A DNA stretch of 64,000 bases from assembly GCF_000020605.1 (NCBI RefSeq), contig NC_012781.1, positions 1,240,001-1,304,000 of the forward strand, written 5' to 3'. The stretch comes from Agathobacter rectalis ATCC 33656. Lineage in GTDB: Bacteria > Bacillota > Clostridia > Lachnospirales > Lachnospiraceae. Below are positions 25,469 through 35,007 of this stretch, piece after piece. Below the pieces are notes generated by a model. The model had not been told where the DNA came from and ran no database searches. It was given only the letters and a program-made list of their open reading frames with translations. A program made the position numbers and the translations under genes. How positions within the stretch are numbered: position 1 is the first letter of the stretch; every line of letters starts with the position of its first letter.

Positions 25469-27004
25469 ATGATTCAGGAGAGAATATTAGAATTAGTAAA
25501 ATATGGTCTTACAACAGGACTTGTTGACCCTGCTGATGAGGTATACACAGTAAACAGACTTCTCGAGGTACTCGGAGTGGACGATATTGAGGATGAGACA
25601 TTTGAAAAGGTAGAGGCTCAGCCTGCATGGACACAGGAAGAGGCAGAGGAGAAGCTTGAGGCTATACTCGAGGATATGATGACATACGCATATGACAATG
25701 GCATCATGAAAGAAAACAGCATTGTATACAAGGATCTTTTTGATACAAAGCTGATGGGCTGCCTTGTAAATGCACCAAGCGTGATCAGAGCTCGCTTTAA
25801 GGATTTATACGACAATGAGTCTTCACTTGCGGCAACCGATTATTTTTACAAATTAAGCTGTGACAGCAATTATATCAGAAGACAGCGCATAAAGAAGGAT
25901 ATGAAATGGACCACAGACACAGAGTATGGCACACTTGATGTGACAATCAATCTCTCAAAGCCTGAGAAGGATCCAAAGGCAATTGCTGCCGCTAAAAATG
26001 CAAAGCAGAGTGCATATCCAAAGTGCCAGCTTTGTAAGGAAAATGAGGGCTATGCAGGCCGCGTAAACCATCCTGCAAGAGAAAACCACAGAATTATCCC
26101 TGTTACAATAAACAACAGCCAGTGGTTTTTCCAGTACTCACCATATGTATACTACAATGAGCACTGTATCGTGTTCAATTCAAAGCATACACCGATGAAA
26201 ATCGAGCGTGCCACATTTGGAAAGTTGCTTGATTTTGTGACACAGTTTCCACACTATTTTGTAGGCTCAAATGCAGATCTGCCAATCGTTGGAGGCTCTA
26301 TCTTAAGTCACGACCATTTCCAGGGCGGACACTATACCTTCGCTATGGCAAAGGCTCCGATAGAGAAAGAAATCACATTCAAGGGCTACGAGGATGTCGA
26401 GGCAGGTATCGTAAAATGGCCTATGTCTGTTATCAGAATCAAGTCAGCAGACAAAGATAAGCTTATTGACCTTGCAGATAAGATTCTTCTTGCATGGAGA
26501 GGCTACACAGATGAAGAAGCATTTATTTTTGCAGAGACAGATGGAGAGCCACACAACACTATCACACCTATAGCAAGACGTCGTGACGGAGACTATGAGC
26601 TTGACCTTGTGCTCAGAAACAACATCACCACAGAGGAGCATCCGCTTGGCGTATATCATCCGCATGCCCACCTTCATCACATAAAGAAGGAGAATATCGG
26701 ACTTATCGAGGTAATGGGACTTGCAGTGCTTCCGGCCAGATTAAAGGGTGAGATGGCAGAGCTTAGGGATGCAATCCTTACAGGAAAGGATCTGCATTCG
26801 ACTGAGACTCTTGCATCACATGCTGACTGGGCTCTTAAGTTTATGTCTAAGTATGATAAGATTGATGAGTCTAATATTGATGTTATCATCAATGAGGAGA
26901 TTGGACTTGTATTTAAAGAAGTGCTTGAGTGTGCAGGAGTGTACAAGTGCACTGATGAGGGACGTGCAGCATTCCAAAAATTTATAGATGCGGTAAATGC
27001 ATAA
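25469..27004 (+). CDS. galT: UDP-glucose-hexose-1-phosphate uridylyltransferase, class II
   Basis: A 511-residue enzyme of the Firmicute GalT class, unrelated in length to the 350-residue E. coli form. The uridylylated His lies in the ILSHDHFQGGHY motif, with HPHAHLHH near residue 398. ATG 25469 is preferred over ATG 25451 because AAGGAG lies six bases before it. It converts galactose-1-phosphate and UDP-glucose to glucose-1-phosphate and UDP-galactose. No galE is in the window. The palindromic element copy 2 begins 26 nt after its stop. Confidence 0.95.
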   Translation: MIQERILELVKYGLTTGLVDPADEVYTVNRLLEVLGVDDIEDETFEKVEAQPAWTQEEAEEKLEAILEDMMTYAYDNGIMKENSIVYKDLFDTKLMGCLVNAPSVIRARFKDLYDNESSLAATDYFYKLSCDSNYIRRQRIKKDMKWTTDTEYGTLDVTINLSKPEKDPKAIAAAKNAKQSAYPKCQLCKENEGYAGRVNHPARENHRIIPVTINNSQWFFQYSPYVYYNEHCIVFNSKHTPMKIERATFGKLLDFVTQFPHYFVGSNADLPIVGGSILSHDHFQGGHYTFAMAKAPIEKEITFKGYEDVEAGIVKWPMSVIRIKSADKDKLIDLADKILLAWRGYTDEEAFIFAETDGEPHNTITPIARRRDGDYELDLVLRNNITTEEHPLGVYHPHAHLHHIKKENIGLIEVMGLAVLPARLKGEMAELRDAILTGKDLHSTETLASHADWALKFMSKYDKIDESNIDVIINEEIGLVFKEVLECAGVYKCTDEGRAAFQKFIDAVNA

Positions 27005-27030
27005 GATTTTCAATTATCTTTTTATAATGC

Positions 27031-27268
27031 GGAAAGCACCGGCGAACCATACTATATATTTCGCAAGTACTACGGCAGCTAAGAAGCAGTAAGAATTATG
27101 ATTTAGGGTGTTTAGACCATGACACAACCGGCTTTTATGCGCCGTCCATGGCGCATAACGCCTTGCCCCAGCGTCCATGCTGGGGCATTGTTGTAGGTGG
27201 ACATAATTCTAACTGCTTCTAAGCTGCTTCGTAAAGCTCAATATATAGTATGTTCGCCGGTGCTTTCC
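27031..27268 (+). repeat. Large palindromic element, copy 2 (structured RNA or MITE-like)
   Basis: The left arm (27031-27100) pairs with the right arm (27202-27268) from GGAAAGCACCGGCGAAC at the outside to GAATTATG/CATAATTC inside, broken by small bulges. The core (27101-27201) is 101 nt, the same as copy 1. It contains two 9-bp hairpins (27135-27158 and 27164-27187), each with the loop GTCCAT. Stem sequences differ completely from copy 1 (for example GCCCCAGC here against CGCACCTGC there) while the pairing is kept. It lies between the convergent ends of galT and the MATE gene, so it could also end their transcripts, but no U tract follows. Confidence 0.75.
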
Positions 27269-27333
27269 TTAGGTTGTGAAATAAATTAATTTTTAAATAC
27301 ACTATTAAATACATCATTGGTAATGACTTTTTA

Positions 27334-28701
27334 CTAAAGACTTGTAACTTGACTAGATTTTGCTTTCTGCAATTTATGCAGGCAGTGGATGAATGCAGGC
27401 ACCAGGAAGGCATCTGCGAGAATCCATGCGAGTGGGCTTGCAAAGCAGGCGGCAGAAAAGCCGAATATCGGTACAAATACAAGTCCGATGAGCGAACGCG
27501 CAATCATTTCTGCTACTCCTGCAAACATCGCAAAGCCGGAAAAACCCATACCCTGTATGGTGAAACGGATTGTGTTTACCAGAACGAGCGGGATGTAGAA
27601 AAATGCATTTATCAGCAGAAACTGATGAGCTTGTGCGACAACCTCTGTTTCGCTTGGTGATACAAACAGGTAAATCAGATAGTTGGCTATAAACAGCAGT
27701 GCCACAAAAATCAAAACCGAATAGACCGATCCTATAACTGAGGCTGAAATAAGCCCCTTCTTTACACGTTCAAATTTGGCTGCGCCGACATTTTGTCCAC
27801 TGTAGGTGGCCATTGTGGAGCCGAGTGCGTCAAATGGACACACCATAAACATTGAAATACGGCTTGCAGCGGTCATTGAGGCAACTGCGATGGAGCCTAA
27901 GCCGTTTACGGCAGTCTGCAGTATGACGCTGCCTATAGCGGTTATCGAATACTGAAAGCCCATAGGAAGTCCCATGACCATCAGATTTCTGACATATGAA
28001 GAGTCAAGCTCCAAATCATTTCTGCTTACATGCAGCAGAGGTACATTTTTTGCTATGTAAATGATGCACAGCACTCCTGATACACCCTGTGACAGTACGG
28101 TTGCAAAAGCCGCTCCAAACACGCCCATGTTAAATACCAGAATGAAAAGTAAATCAAGACCGATATTTAGAACTGCCGCGATTATAAGGAAAATAACAGG
28201 TATGACCGAGTTGCCGAGAGATCTCAGATATCCTGACAGCAGATTGTACAGTATTGTGGCAGGAATGCCTGCAAATATGACAATCAGATACTGGTAGGCG
28301 AGGTCGTAAATGTCGCCTGGCGTATTCATCCAGGTCAGAATGTGACCACAGAGAAGCACAGTGAGTGCCGTCATGATTATTGCGATAATTACAGAGACAA
28401 TTCCTGCATTTCCTACATATTTTTTAAGTCCTTTTTCATCCTTGGCACCAAAGCGCTGTGCTATAGGAAGTGAAAAGCCGGCACACACACCCTGGCAGAA
28501 GCCGATGATGAGAAAGCAGATGCTTCCGGTAGAGCCGACTGCGGCTAAGGCCGAAACACTTAGAAAACGACCGACGATTATTGTATCCATAAGGCTGTAA
28601 ACCTGTTGAAAAAGCATTCCGAGAAGCAGCGGAAGGGAAAAGCCCAGAATGAGCCCGGTAGGAGAACCTACGGTGAGATCCTTTGAATTATTTTTAGTCA
28701 T
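27334..28701 (-). CDS. MATE-family multidrug/cation efflux transporter
   Basis: A 455-residue membrane protein with twelve predicted helices in two homologous halves. The N terminus LPLLLGMLFQQVYSLMDTIIVG is the typical MATE opening, with its repeat-equivalent in the second half. It exports organic cations or other compounds using Na+ or H+. The start is the ATG at 28701 preceded by AAGGGGGAT. It is divergent from hisC; the 247-bp gap (28702-28948) is very AT-rich and no clear promoter was identified in it. Confidence 0.93.
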   Translation of the reverse strand: MTKNNSKDLTVGSPTGLILGFSLPLLLGMLFQQVYSLMDTIIVGRFLSVSALAAVGSTGSICFLIIGFCQGVCAGFSLPIAQRFGAKDEKGLKKYVGNAGIVSVIIAIIMTALTVLLCGHILTWMNTPGDIYDLAYQYLIVIFAGIPATILYNLLSGYLRSLGNSVIPVIFLIIAAVLNIGLDLLFILVFNMGVFGAAFATVLSQGVSGVLCIIYIAKNVPLLHVSRNDLELDSSYVRNLMVMGLPMGFQYSITAIGSVILQTAVNGLGSIAVASMTAASRISMFMVCPFDALGSTMATYSGQNVGAAKFERVKKGLISASVIGSVYSVLIFVALLFIANYLIYLFVSPSETEVVAQAHQFLLINAFFYIPLVLVNTIRFTIQGMGFSGFAMFAGVAEMIARSLIGLVFVPIFGFSAACFASPLAWILADAFLVPAFIHCLHKLQKAKSSQVTSL

Positions 28702-28948
28702 TATTTATAATCCCCCTTGATTAAAAATAGATAAAAATATATATAAAAATAGTGATTAAGTGTAATATACAACCTTTACAAACATAAGTAAATGAGGTAA
28801 AGTAAAATTGTTAGCATTTTTTTGGGTGCATATTTTAAAGTGAATAAAAACGCTGATTTTATGTTTGATATCATGTTTTTTTGAGAAGAAAATTGAATGA
28901 TTAGTAAATATGTATGGGCTGACATATAATTAAATTTGGAGGAAAAGA

Positions 28949-30007
28949 ATGAGAGACTGGGAAAATAACATTCGAAAGGTTGTACCTTATACACCGGGAG
29001 AACAGCCAAAGAATACCTGTGTTATTAAGTTAAATACAAATGAGAATCCCTATCCGCCAGCACCGGGAGTGAAGGAAGTTTTAAGTAATTTCAATACAGA
29101 TGATTTAAGACTGTATCCTGATCCAAGGGTTGATAAGCTGGTAAATGCAATTGCGGATTTCTATAAGATAGACAGCTCAAAGGTGTTTGTCGGAGTTGGC
29201 TCTGATGATGTACTTGCCATGATTTTTATGACATTTTTCAATTCGAAAAAGCCGATACTGTTTCCTGATATTACATATTCATTTTATGATGTGTGGGCAG
29301 ATATGCTTCGAATCCCTTATGAGCAACTTCCATTGTCTGATGATTTTTCAATAGTACCGTCAGATTACTATAAGGCAAACGGCGGAGTCGTATTTCCAAA
29401 CCCTAATGCCCCGACAGGAAAGCTCATGCCTCTTGATGAGATAGAGGATATAATAAAGCATAATCAGGATGTAATTGTCGTAGTAGATGAGGCATATGTG
29501 GATTTTGGCGGGGAGAGTGCGCTTCCACTCATTGACAAATATGATAATGTCATCGTGGTACAGACATTCTCGAAATCACGCGCGCTGGCAGGCTCAAGAG
29601 TTGGTTTTGCCATGGCAAGTCCTGTGCTTATCAAGTATCTGAATGATGTGAAATATTCGTTCAATTCATATACAATGGACAGAATCACAATCGAAGCAGC
29701 TACAGCAGCGGTAAAAGACAGAGCATACTTTGAAGAGACCACAGCAAAGGTTATAAAGACACGTGAATGGACAAAGAAAGAGCTTAAGAGACTTGGCTTT
29801 ACATTCTGTGACTCAAAGAGCAACTTTATATTTGCAAAGCCCGCAAATGTTTCTGCAACAAAGCTTTTTGAGGACCTTAAGGCAGACAATATATTTGTCA
29901 GACATTTCAGCTCACCTGAGCGAATCAACGACTATCTGCGAATATCCATAGGAACGGATGAGCAGATGCATACACTAATTAAATTTTTGGAGAATTATTC
30001 ATGTTAA
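28949..30007 (+). CDS. hisC: Histidinol-phosphate aminotransferase
   Basis: A 352-residue class II PLP aminotransferase. It starts with the HisC-like segment VVPYTPGEQP, then KLNTNENPYPPAP. The PLP Lys is in TFSKSRALAGSRVGFA (about residue 210), and the C-terminal Arg is in DYLRISIGT. It converts imidazole-acetol phosphate and glutamate to histidinol phosphate. No other his genes are nearby, so it is a stand-alone copy and could alternatively act on aromatic amino acids. TTGGAGGAAAAG precedes the start, and its end overlaps the next gene by 7 nt. Confidence 0.9.
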   Translation: MRDWENNIRKVVPYTPGEQPKNTCVIKLNTNENPYPPAPGVKEVLSNFNTDDLRLYPDPRVDKLVNAIADFYKIDSSKVFVGVGSDDVLAMIFMTFFNSKKPILFPDITYSFYDVWADMLRIPYEQLPLSDDFSIVPSDYYKANGGVVFPNPNAPTGKLMPLDEIEDIIKHNQDVIVVVDEAYVDFGGESALPLIDKYDNVIVVQTFSKSRALAGSRVGFAMASPVLIKYLNDVKYSFNSYTMDRITIEAATAAVKDRAYFEETTAKVIKTREWTKKELKRLGFTFCDSKSNFIFAKPANVSATKLFEDLKADNIFVRHFSSPERINDYLRISIGTDEQMHTLIKFLENYSC

Positions 30008-30468
30008 AAAAATATATTTACATCTTTTTAATTTCAATGGTACCACTTATTGAACTCAGAGGAGCGGTTCCGGTTTCACAGGTGATGGGGCTGCCGATAG
30101 TGCCATCATTTATCGTTTGTATCATTGCAAATATGCTTCCGGTACCAATTATTTATCTTTTTGCAAGAAAGGTTCTCATCTGGGGAGCAGACAAACCAAT
30201 TATTGGAAGGTTCTTCAGCTTCTGCCTTGAAAAAGGAGAGAAGGGTGGTAAGAAGCTTCAGGCAAAGGCCGGAAGAGGTCTGTTTGTTGCACTTTTACTT
30301 TTCGTAGGTATCCCACTTCCGGGAACAGGTGCATGGACAGGAACACTTGCGGCAAGTATCCTTGATATGGATTTCAAGTCAACAGTTGCCGCTGTCATGC
30401 TTGGAGTACTGCTTGCCGGCATGATTATGATGATAGTAAGTCTGGCGGGCGTGTCTATATTCCTGTAG
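30001..30468 (+). CDS. Small multi-drug export family membrane protein (COG2426)
   Basis: A 155-residue protein with about four transmembrane helices and the family segments MVPLIELRGAVPVSQ and GIPLPGTGAWTGTLAAS. These paired Glu/Arg and Pro-Gly motifs define the COG2426 'small multi-drug export' family. Transport activity is poorly established. The start overlaps the hisC stop, suggesting coupled translation. Its end overlaps the convergent CPBP gene by 14 nt. Confidence 0.85.
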   Translation: MLKKYIYIFLISMVPLIELRGAVPVSQVMGLPIVPSFIVCIIANMLPVPIIYLFARKVLIWGADKPIIGRFFSFCLEKGEKGGKKLQAKAGRGLFVALLLFVGIPLPGTGAWTGTLAASILDMDFKSTVAAVMLGVLLAGMIMMIVSLAGVSIFL

Positions 30469-31309
30469 AATTTATGGGGAGCTTTCTTCGTCCTTTGTTG
30501 AACAGTACAAATCCGGCCACCAGTGAAACAATTGTAACCACAATCACAACCACAAAGACCACTACACTATTACCGGGATCAGGGAAAAATCCTGAAAGTG
30601 TGCCCCAAAGGTTGAAAAGCAGATGAAGCCCCATAGAGTAGTAAATAGAGCCACCGCGTTCGCACACATATCCGAGCACTATGCCAAGTGCAAAGGCATA
30701 TATGCCCTGAATCCAGTTGAGATGGAACAGTCCGAAAAGTGCAGCCTGCATCAGATTGGCAAGAGCAAATGGCAAAGCCTTTCTGGCACAGCGCATGGTT
30801 ACACCGCGGAATATAAGCTCCTCACAGATTGGCGCCAGTATTACAGAATAAAGTACTGTCACAAAGGTGGTATCTGTGATGCCTGATGTCTCAAAAAGCT
30901 CGTTGTACTGCTGCAGCCAGTCGGGACGGATGTAGCCGGTTAAGTTAGCGATGAAATTGGCAGCAAACTGTGTACCCGGCACGAGTATGACGATTGCCAC
31001 AATCATCATGGGATTGAAGGTTTTCTTAGGGGATGGAAGAAAATTACCTTCGTATCTGGCATAGTACCACATGCCAAAAATCGCAATGGTAATGAGTGCA
31101 TAGATGACCATAATCATCATGTTAAAATTTACAGAGGTAAATGTCTTTTCAAGGCGGTCCGATACGTTTGCAGACGGAAAAGCAAGTTTTCCGACAAAAC
31201 CCTGTCCAAACACCCCCATGCCCATCATAAAGAATAAGGCGATAGTCTGAATTGCCTCAACTGCAAGCAGTGGGACAAATGTGTAAAAGAAATATCCTAC
31301 TTTTTTCAT
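30455..31309 (-). CDS. CPBP-family intramembrane metalloprotease
   Basis: A 284-residue membrane protein from ATG 31309, where GGAG lies about nine bases upstream. An in-frame ATG at 31351 would lie at or before the predicted transcription start. About eight helices are present, with the CPBP (Abi/CAAX-like) motifs EELIFRG, FGLFHLNW and a late His in the helix beginning SMGLHLLFN. These are the zinc or catalytic residues of type II CAAX prenyl endopeptidase relatives. Roles range from bacteriocin self-immunity to membrane proteolysis. It ends inside the convergent neighbour. Confidence 0.87.
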   Translation of the reverse strand: MKKVGYFFYTFVPLLAVEAIQTIALFFMMGMGVFGQGFVGKLAFPSANVSDRLEKTFTSVNFNMMIMVIYALITIAIFGMWYYARYEGNFLPSPKKTFNPMMIVAIVILVPGTQFAANFIANLTGYIRPDWLQQYNELFETSGITDTTFVTVLYSVILAPICEELIFRGVTMRCARKALPFALANLMQAALFGLFHLNWIQGIYAFALGIVLGYVCERGGSIYYSMGLHLLFNLWGTLSGFFPDPGNSVVVFVVVIVVTIVSLVAGFVLFNKGRRKLPINSTGI

Positions 31310-31354
31310 TTTCAATTTACTCCATTCTGATTTATTAGGCGATAGTAACATTAG

Positions 31355-31382
31355 TATAACATATCATAATTTAATTGCAAGA
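31355..31382 (-). promoter_or_regulatory. Promoter for the CPBP protease gene
   Basis: Read on the minus strand: TTGCAA (31382-31377), 16 nt, TATACT (31360-31355). Transcription would begin near 31348, which supports translation from 31309. Confidence 0.6.
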
Positions 31383-31453
31383 AAGCTGTTTACTTTAAAA
31401 CTTTAATATGTTAAAATTAAAAATAAATAAATCGCATGAAAAAGGAGAACACG

Positions 31454-31759
31454 ATGAGCAAGAATCTTAAAACAGAAGCAGTAGACCATTTGTTTGATGC
31501 TATTTTGTGTCTCAAGGATAGAGCAGAGTGTTATACATTTTTTGAGGATGTTTGTACTGTAAATGAGCTTTTTTCTCTATCACAGAGATTTGAAGTGGCA
31601 AAGATGCTTAGAGAGCAGAAGACATATCTTGATATAGCAGAAAAGACCGGGGCTTCCACAGCCACAATCAGCCGTGTGAACAGATCATTAAACTACGGCA
31701 ACGATGGATATGATATGGTTTTTTCACGCATGGAGGATGGCTCTGACAAAGAGGATTAG
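31454..31759 (+). CDS. yerC: YerC/YecD family TrpR-like regulator
   Basis: A 101-residue DNA-binding protein from ATG 31454 (AAAGGAGAACACG upstream) rather than the in-frame ATG 31436. It shows the TrpR-like fold (ELFSLSQRFEVAKMLREQKTYLDIAEKTGASTATISRVNRSL, residues about 43-84), with the helix-turn-helix at about 62-82. YerC proteins are conserved in Firmicutes, often near pcrA as here, and their target is not well defined. A perfect bidirectional terminator follows. Confidence 0.88.
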   Translation: MSKNLKTEAVDHLFDAILCLKDRAECYTFFEDVCTVNELFSLSQRFEVAKMLREQKTYLDIAEKTGASTATISRVNRSLNYGNDGYDMVFSRMEDGSDKED

Positions 31760-31773
31760 TTTATCATAGGGGA

Positions 31774-31808
31774 AAAAAACAGGCTCATTAATTTGAGCCT
31801 GTTTTTTT
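31774..31808. terminator. Bidirectional terminator overlapping the DUF1836 stop codon
   Basis: AACAGGCTCA (31778-31787) pairs with TGAGCCTGTT (31794-31803). A runs on the left and T runs on the right extend the stem and serve both strands. The minus-strand gene's last codons (KKTGSN) and stop at 31788 lie inside the hairpin. Confidence 0.9.
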
Positions 31809-32441
31809 ACTTTCTTTTCCTGAATGTGTATTTTCATGGGAAGAAGCCTCTTTTTCTTCATTTAGATTGTCAATCATGCGCTCAATCAGCATTTTCTTGA
31901 TGTAGACATCAAAGCTCAGCATGCAGATAAAGCTGAATGTGTGAAGAAATTTCTGATCCTCATCAGGAAAATCCTCAAATGTCTCACCGGCAATCTTGTA
32001 TTTCTTGCCGAGGTCCTTTAGGAGCTTCTGCGATTCCTCCGCCTCTAAGCTGAAAACCTCAGTATAGACATCCTGCATCGTAAATCCGTCATCATTGCCG
32101 AAATACTTCTCGGTAAGCGGATTAAGAATCGAGCGGATATCGTTGATGCTCAATATATTTTTGAAATAATATATAAAAAGCAGTGTGAGCACATGTTCCT
32201 TAGAATACTTTTTCTTGTCCGGAGAAGGGAGCAGATTGTTTTTGGCATAGTTGTTTATCATTGTCTTGGTAAGGATTTTGTCGCTTTCATAGCGCTTTGA
32301 TGCAGCGAGCTGCTCGTCCATGAAGGTTGTGACCTGATCCATGTACAAATCAATATTTGGTATATCCTCCGGCTTTATGTAATCTATTGATTTAAGCTGT
32401 TTTAATAATTCTGATAAAAATTCTTTAACGTCATTCTCCAT
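31788..32441 (-). CDS. DUF1836 MerR-like HTH protein
   Basis: A 217-residue cytoplasmic protein. Residues 45-110 hold the DUF1836 core (LTKTMINNYAKNNLLP, then KKYSKEHVLTLLFIYYFK), which resembles a MerR-type winged helix. The C-terminal half is helical and ends in a charged, disordered tail. The start at 32441 is preceded by GAGGTGAT. The family is common in Firmicutes and lacks a defined function. It is convergent with yerC and divergent from pcrA. Confidence 0.82.
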   Translation of the reverse strand: MENDVKEFLSELLKQLKSIDYIKPEDIPNIDLYMDQVTTFMDEQLAASKRYESDKILTKTMINNYAKNNLLPSPDKKKYSKEHVLTLLFIYYFKNILSINDIRSILNPLTEKYFGNDDGFTMQDVYTEVFSLEAEESQKLLKDLGKKYKIAGETFEDFPDEDQKFLHTFSFICMLSFDVYIKKMLIERMIDNLNEEKEASSHENTHSGKESKKTGSN

Positions 32442-32615
32442 ATCATCACCTCAGACTTTTATTATATAGTATTGAAAACTATATGACAAGTTTTTTTTGA
32501 TTTTTCTCATATTGGGTTGTGCAAAACATATGTTTGTGGTATGCTGTAGATAAATTATTTTTGTATTTATGGTTTGTGTGCCTGTAATAAGACTGGAGAA
32601 TTGAGAGGAAAACAG

Positions 32616-34907
32616 ATGAACTTAGATATGTTGAATGAACAGCAGAGGGAGGCCGTTTTGACCACAGAGGGACCGCTTCTTATTTTAGCGGGGGCAGGCA
32701 GTGGCAAGACCAGGGTTCTTACATACAGGACTGCCTACCTGATAGATGAGTGTGGCGTCAATCCTTACAATATCATGGCAATCACCTTTACAAACAAGGC
32801 TGCGGGAGAGATGCGTGAGCGAATTGATGATATGGTGGGCTATGGTTCGGAAAGCATATGGGTTTCTACATTCCATTCGACATGTGTGCGTATACTGCGA
32901 AGGTATATTGACAGGCTGGGATATGACACAAATTTTACCATATATGATGCTGACGACCAGAAGGCTCTGATGAAGGACATCTGCAAGCGTCTTGAAATAG
33001 ATACCAAGATGTATAAGGAAAAGATGTTTTTAAATGTCATTTCATCTGCAAAGGATGAGATGATTGATCCGATAGAGTTTGAAAACCGCTTCACAGGTGA
33101 CTTCGTGAAGCGCAAGCAGGCACTTGTATACAAGGAGTATCAGAATGCCCTAAAGCAGAATAACGCACTCGATTTTGATGATTTGCTTGTGAAGACAGTA
33201 GAGCTTTTTAAGCTGGATAAAGAGGTGCTGGATTACTATCAGGAGCGCTTCAGATATATCATGGTGGATGAGTATCAGGACACAAACACCGTGCAGTTTG
33301 AGCTTATCAGGCTTCTTGCCATGAAGTATAAGAATCTGTGTGTGGTTGGTGATGATGATCAGTCCATTTACAAGTTCAGAGGTGCCAATATCTACAATAT
33401 CTTAAACTTTGAGAAGCATTTTGAAGATGCAAAGGTCATAAAGCTTGAGCAGAATTACAGGTCTACCCAGAATATCCTAGATGCCGCCAACAGCGTCATT
33501 TCCAACAACGTGGGTAGAAAGGACAAGCGCCTTTGGACTGACAACGGAGCCGGAGACAGGATTACCTTTGAACAGCTTGAGAGTGGCTTCGAGGAAGCGG
33601 ATTATGTGGCGCGTTCGATAGCGAGACTCGTGAGAAAGGGTGAGGCGCGCTATAAGGACTGTGCTGTGCTTTACCGAACCAACGCACAGTCGCGTCTCTT
33701 CGAGGAGAAATTTATTGCAGCCAACATACCATACAAGATTGTCGGCGGCGTGAATTTCTATGCCAGAAAAGAGATAAAGGATATCCTTGCATATTTAAAG
33801 ACTATTGACAATGGCCATGATGACCTTGCGGTAAAGCGAATAATAAATGTGCCAAAGCGCGGCATCGGAGCTACAAGCATCAATAAGGTGACAGACTATG
33901 CCATTGAGAAGGGAATAGATTTCTATACGGCACTGCGCTATGTCGATGAGGTGCCGGGCATGGCGAGGTCAGCAGGCAAGATAAAGCCTTTTGTGATGTT
34001 TATACAGTCACTTCGTGCGAGAGCCGAGATGGATTCGGTTTCGCAGCTCATACAGGCAATAATCGATGAGACCGGCTATGTCGATGAGCTGAAGGCAGAG
34101 GGCACGGATGAAGCAGAGCAGCGTATTGAGAATATTGATGAGCTTATAAACAAGGCTGTTGATTACGAGCAGGGGGAGGAGAATCCTACTCTCAGTGGCT
34201 TTTTGGAGGAGGTAGCGCTTGTAGCCGATATAGACGGTCTTGACGAAAACAGCGACTATGTGGTTCTTATGACTCTGCACAGTGCTAAGGGACTTGAGTT
34301 TCCGAATGTGTATCTGGCGGGCATGGAGGATGGTCTTTTCCCAAGCTATATGTCAATCACGAGTGATGATGCGACAAGCGAGATAGAGGAGGAAAGGCGT
34401 CTTGCTTATGTTGGCATCACGAGAGCCAAGGAGCATCTGACCATCACATCTGCACGCATGCGTATGGTGCGTGGAGAGACACAGTTCAACAAGGTATCGC
34501 GATTTGTGAAGGAGATTCCGCGTGAGCTTATGTCAGGTGAGGTCTATGAGCCAAAGCGCCGTGATGATGACATTGAAAGAAATTCACAGAGCACCTACAG
34601 AAAGGCTAAGGAGGCCTTCAAAAAGACACCTACATACGGCACAGAGTATGCGACCACCTTTAATACACAGCGTACAAGGACACCTGTCTACACGCCTGTG
34701 AGCAATCAGAAGTCATTTGCCAGTGCCAATACCACCGGCGGCCTTTCATATAAGGTAGGAGACAGAGTATCACACATCAAGTTTGGCGCGGGAGAGGTCA
34801 TGGCAATTGTAGAAGGCGGCAGGGATTATGAGGTCACTGTGGACTTTGACAAGGCCGGTACCAAAAAGATGTTTGCTTCATTTGCCAAATTGAAAAAAAT
34901 TGACTAA
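32616..34907 (+). CDS. pcrA: ATP-dependent DNA helicase PcrA (UvrD/Rep family)
   Basis: A 763-residue SF1A helicase from ATG 32616 (GAGAGGAAAACAG upstream). Motifs in order: Q-motif LNEQQREAVL, Walker A GAGSGKT near residue 30, IMAITFTNKAA, Walker B DEYQDTN, motif III GDDDQSIYKFRGA, QNYRS, motif V LMTLHSAKGLEFPNVYLAG and motif VI AYVGITRAKEHL. The last about 50 residues form the Tudor domain (YKVGDRVSHIKFGAGEV) that in other PcrA/UvrD proteins contacts RNA polymerase. It unwinds DNA in repair, clears RecA and handles transcription-replication conflicts. No terminator is evident after it. Confidence 0.96.
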   Translation: MNLDMLNEQQREAVLTTEGPLLILAGAGSGKTRVLTYRTAYLIDECGVNPYNIMAITFTNKAAGEMRERIDDMVGYGSESIWVSTFHSTCVRILRRYIDRLGYDTNFTIYDADDQKALMKDICKRLEIDTKMYKEKMFLNVISSAKDEMIDPIEFENRFTGDFVKRKQALVYKEYQNALKQNNALDFDDLLVKTVELFKLDKEVLDYYQERFRYIMVDEYQDTNTVQFELIRLLAMKYKNLCVVGDDDQSIYKFRGANIYNILNFEKHFEDAKVIKLEQNYRSTQNILDAANSVISNNVGRKDKRLWTDNGAGDRITFEQLESGFEEADYVARSIARLVRKGEARYKDCAVLYRTNAQSRLFEEKFIAANIPYKIVGGVNFYARKEIKDILAYLKTIDNGHDDLAVKRIINVPKRGIGATSINKVTDYAIEKGIDFYTALRYVDEVPGMARSAGKIKPFVMFIQSLRARAEMDSVSQLIQAIIDETGYVDELKAEGTDEAEQRIENIDELINKAVDYEQGEENPTLSGFLEEVALVADIDGLDENSDYVVLMTLHSAKGLEFPNVYLAGMEDGLFPSYMSITSDDATSEIEEERRLAYVGITRAKEHLTITSARMRMVRGETQFNKVSRFVKEIPRELMSGEVYEPKRRDDDIERNSQSTYRKAKEAFKKTPTYGTEYATTFNTQRTRTPVYTPVSNQKSFASANTTGGLSYKVGDRVSHIKFGAGEVMAIVEGGRDYEVTVDFDKAGTKKMFASFAKLKKID

Positions 34908-34947
34908 AATTATTGTAATTTTTATAGGAAAATTGGATATAATATGC

Positions 34948-34953
34948 TATAAT
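34948..34953 (+). promoter_or_regulatory. Extended -10 promoter before the 35008 gene
   Basis: TGCTATAAT is a full extended -10 element (TG at 34945-34946, TATAAT at 34948-34953). No good -35 is at 17 nt. It lies 55 nt before the start codon of the small membrane protein. Confidence 0.55.
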
Positions 34954-35007
34954 GGATTTAACAAATAGCATTTGACAATTACTTTTGGAAAAGGAGCGGA
35001 TTGAATT

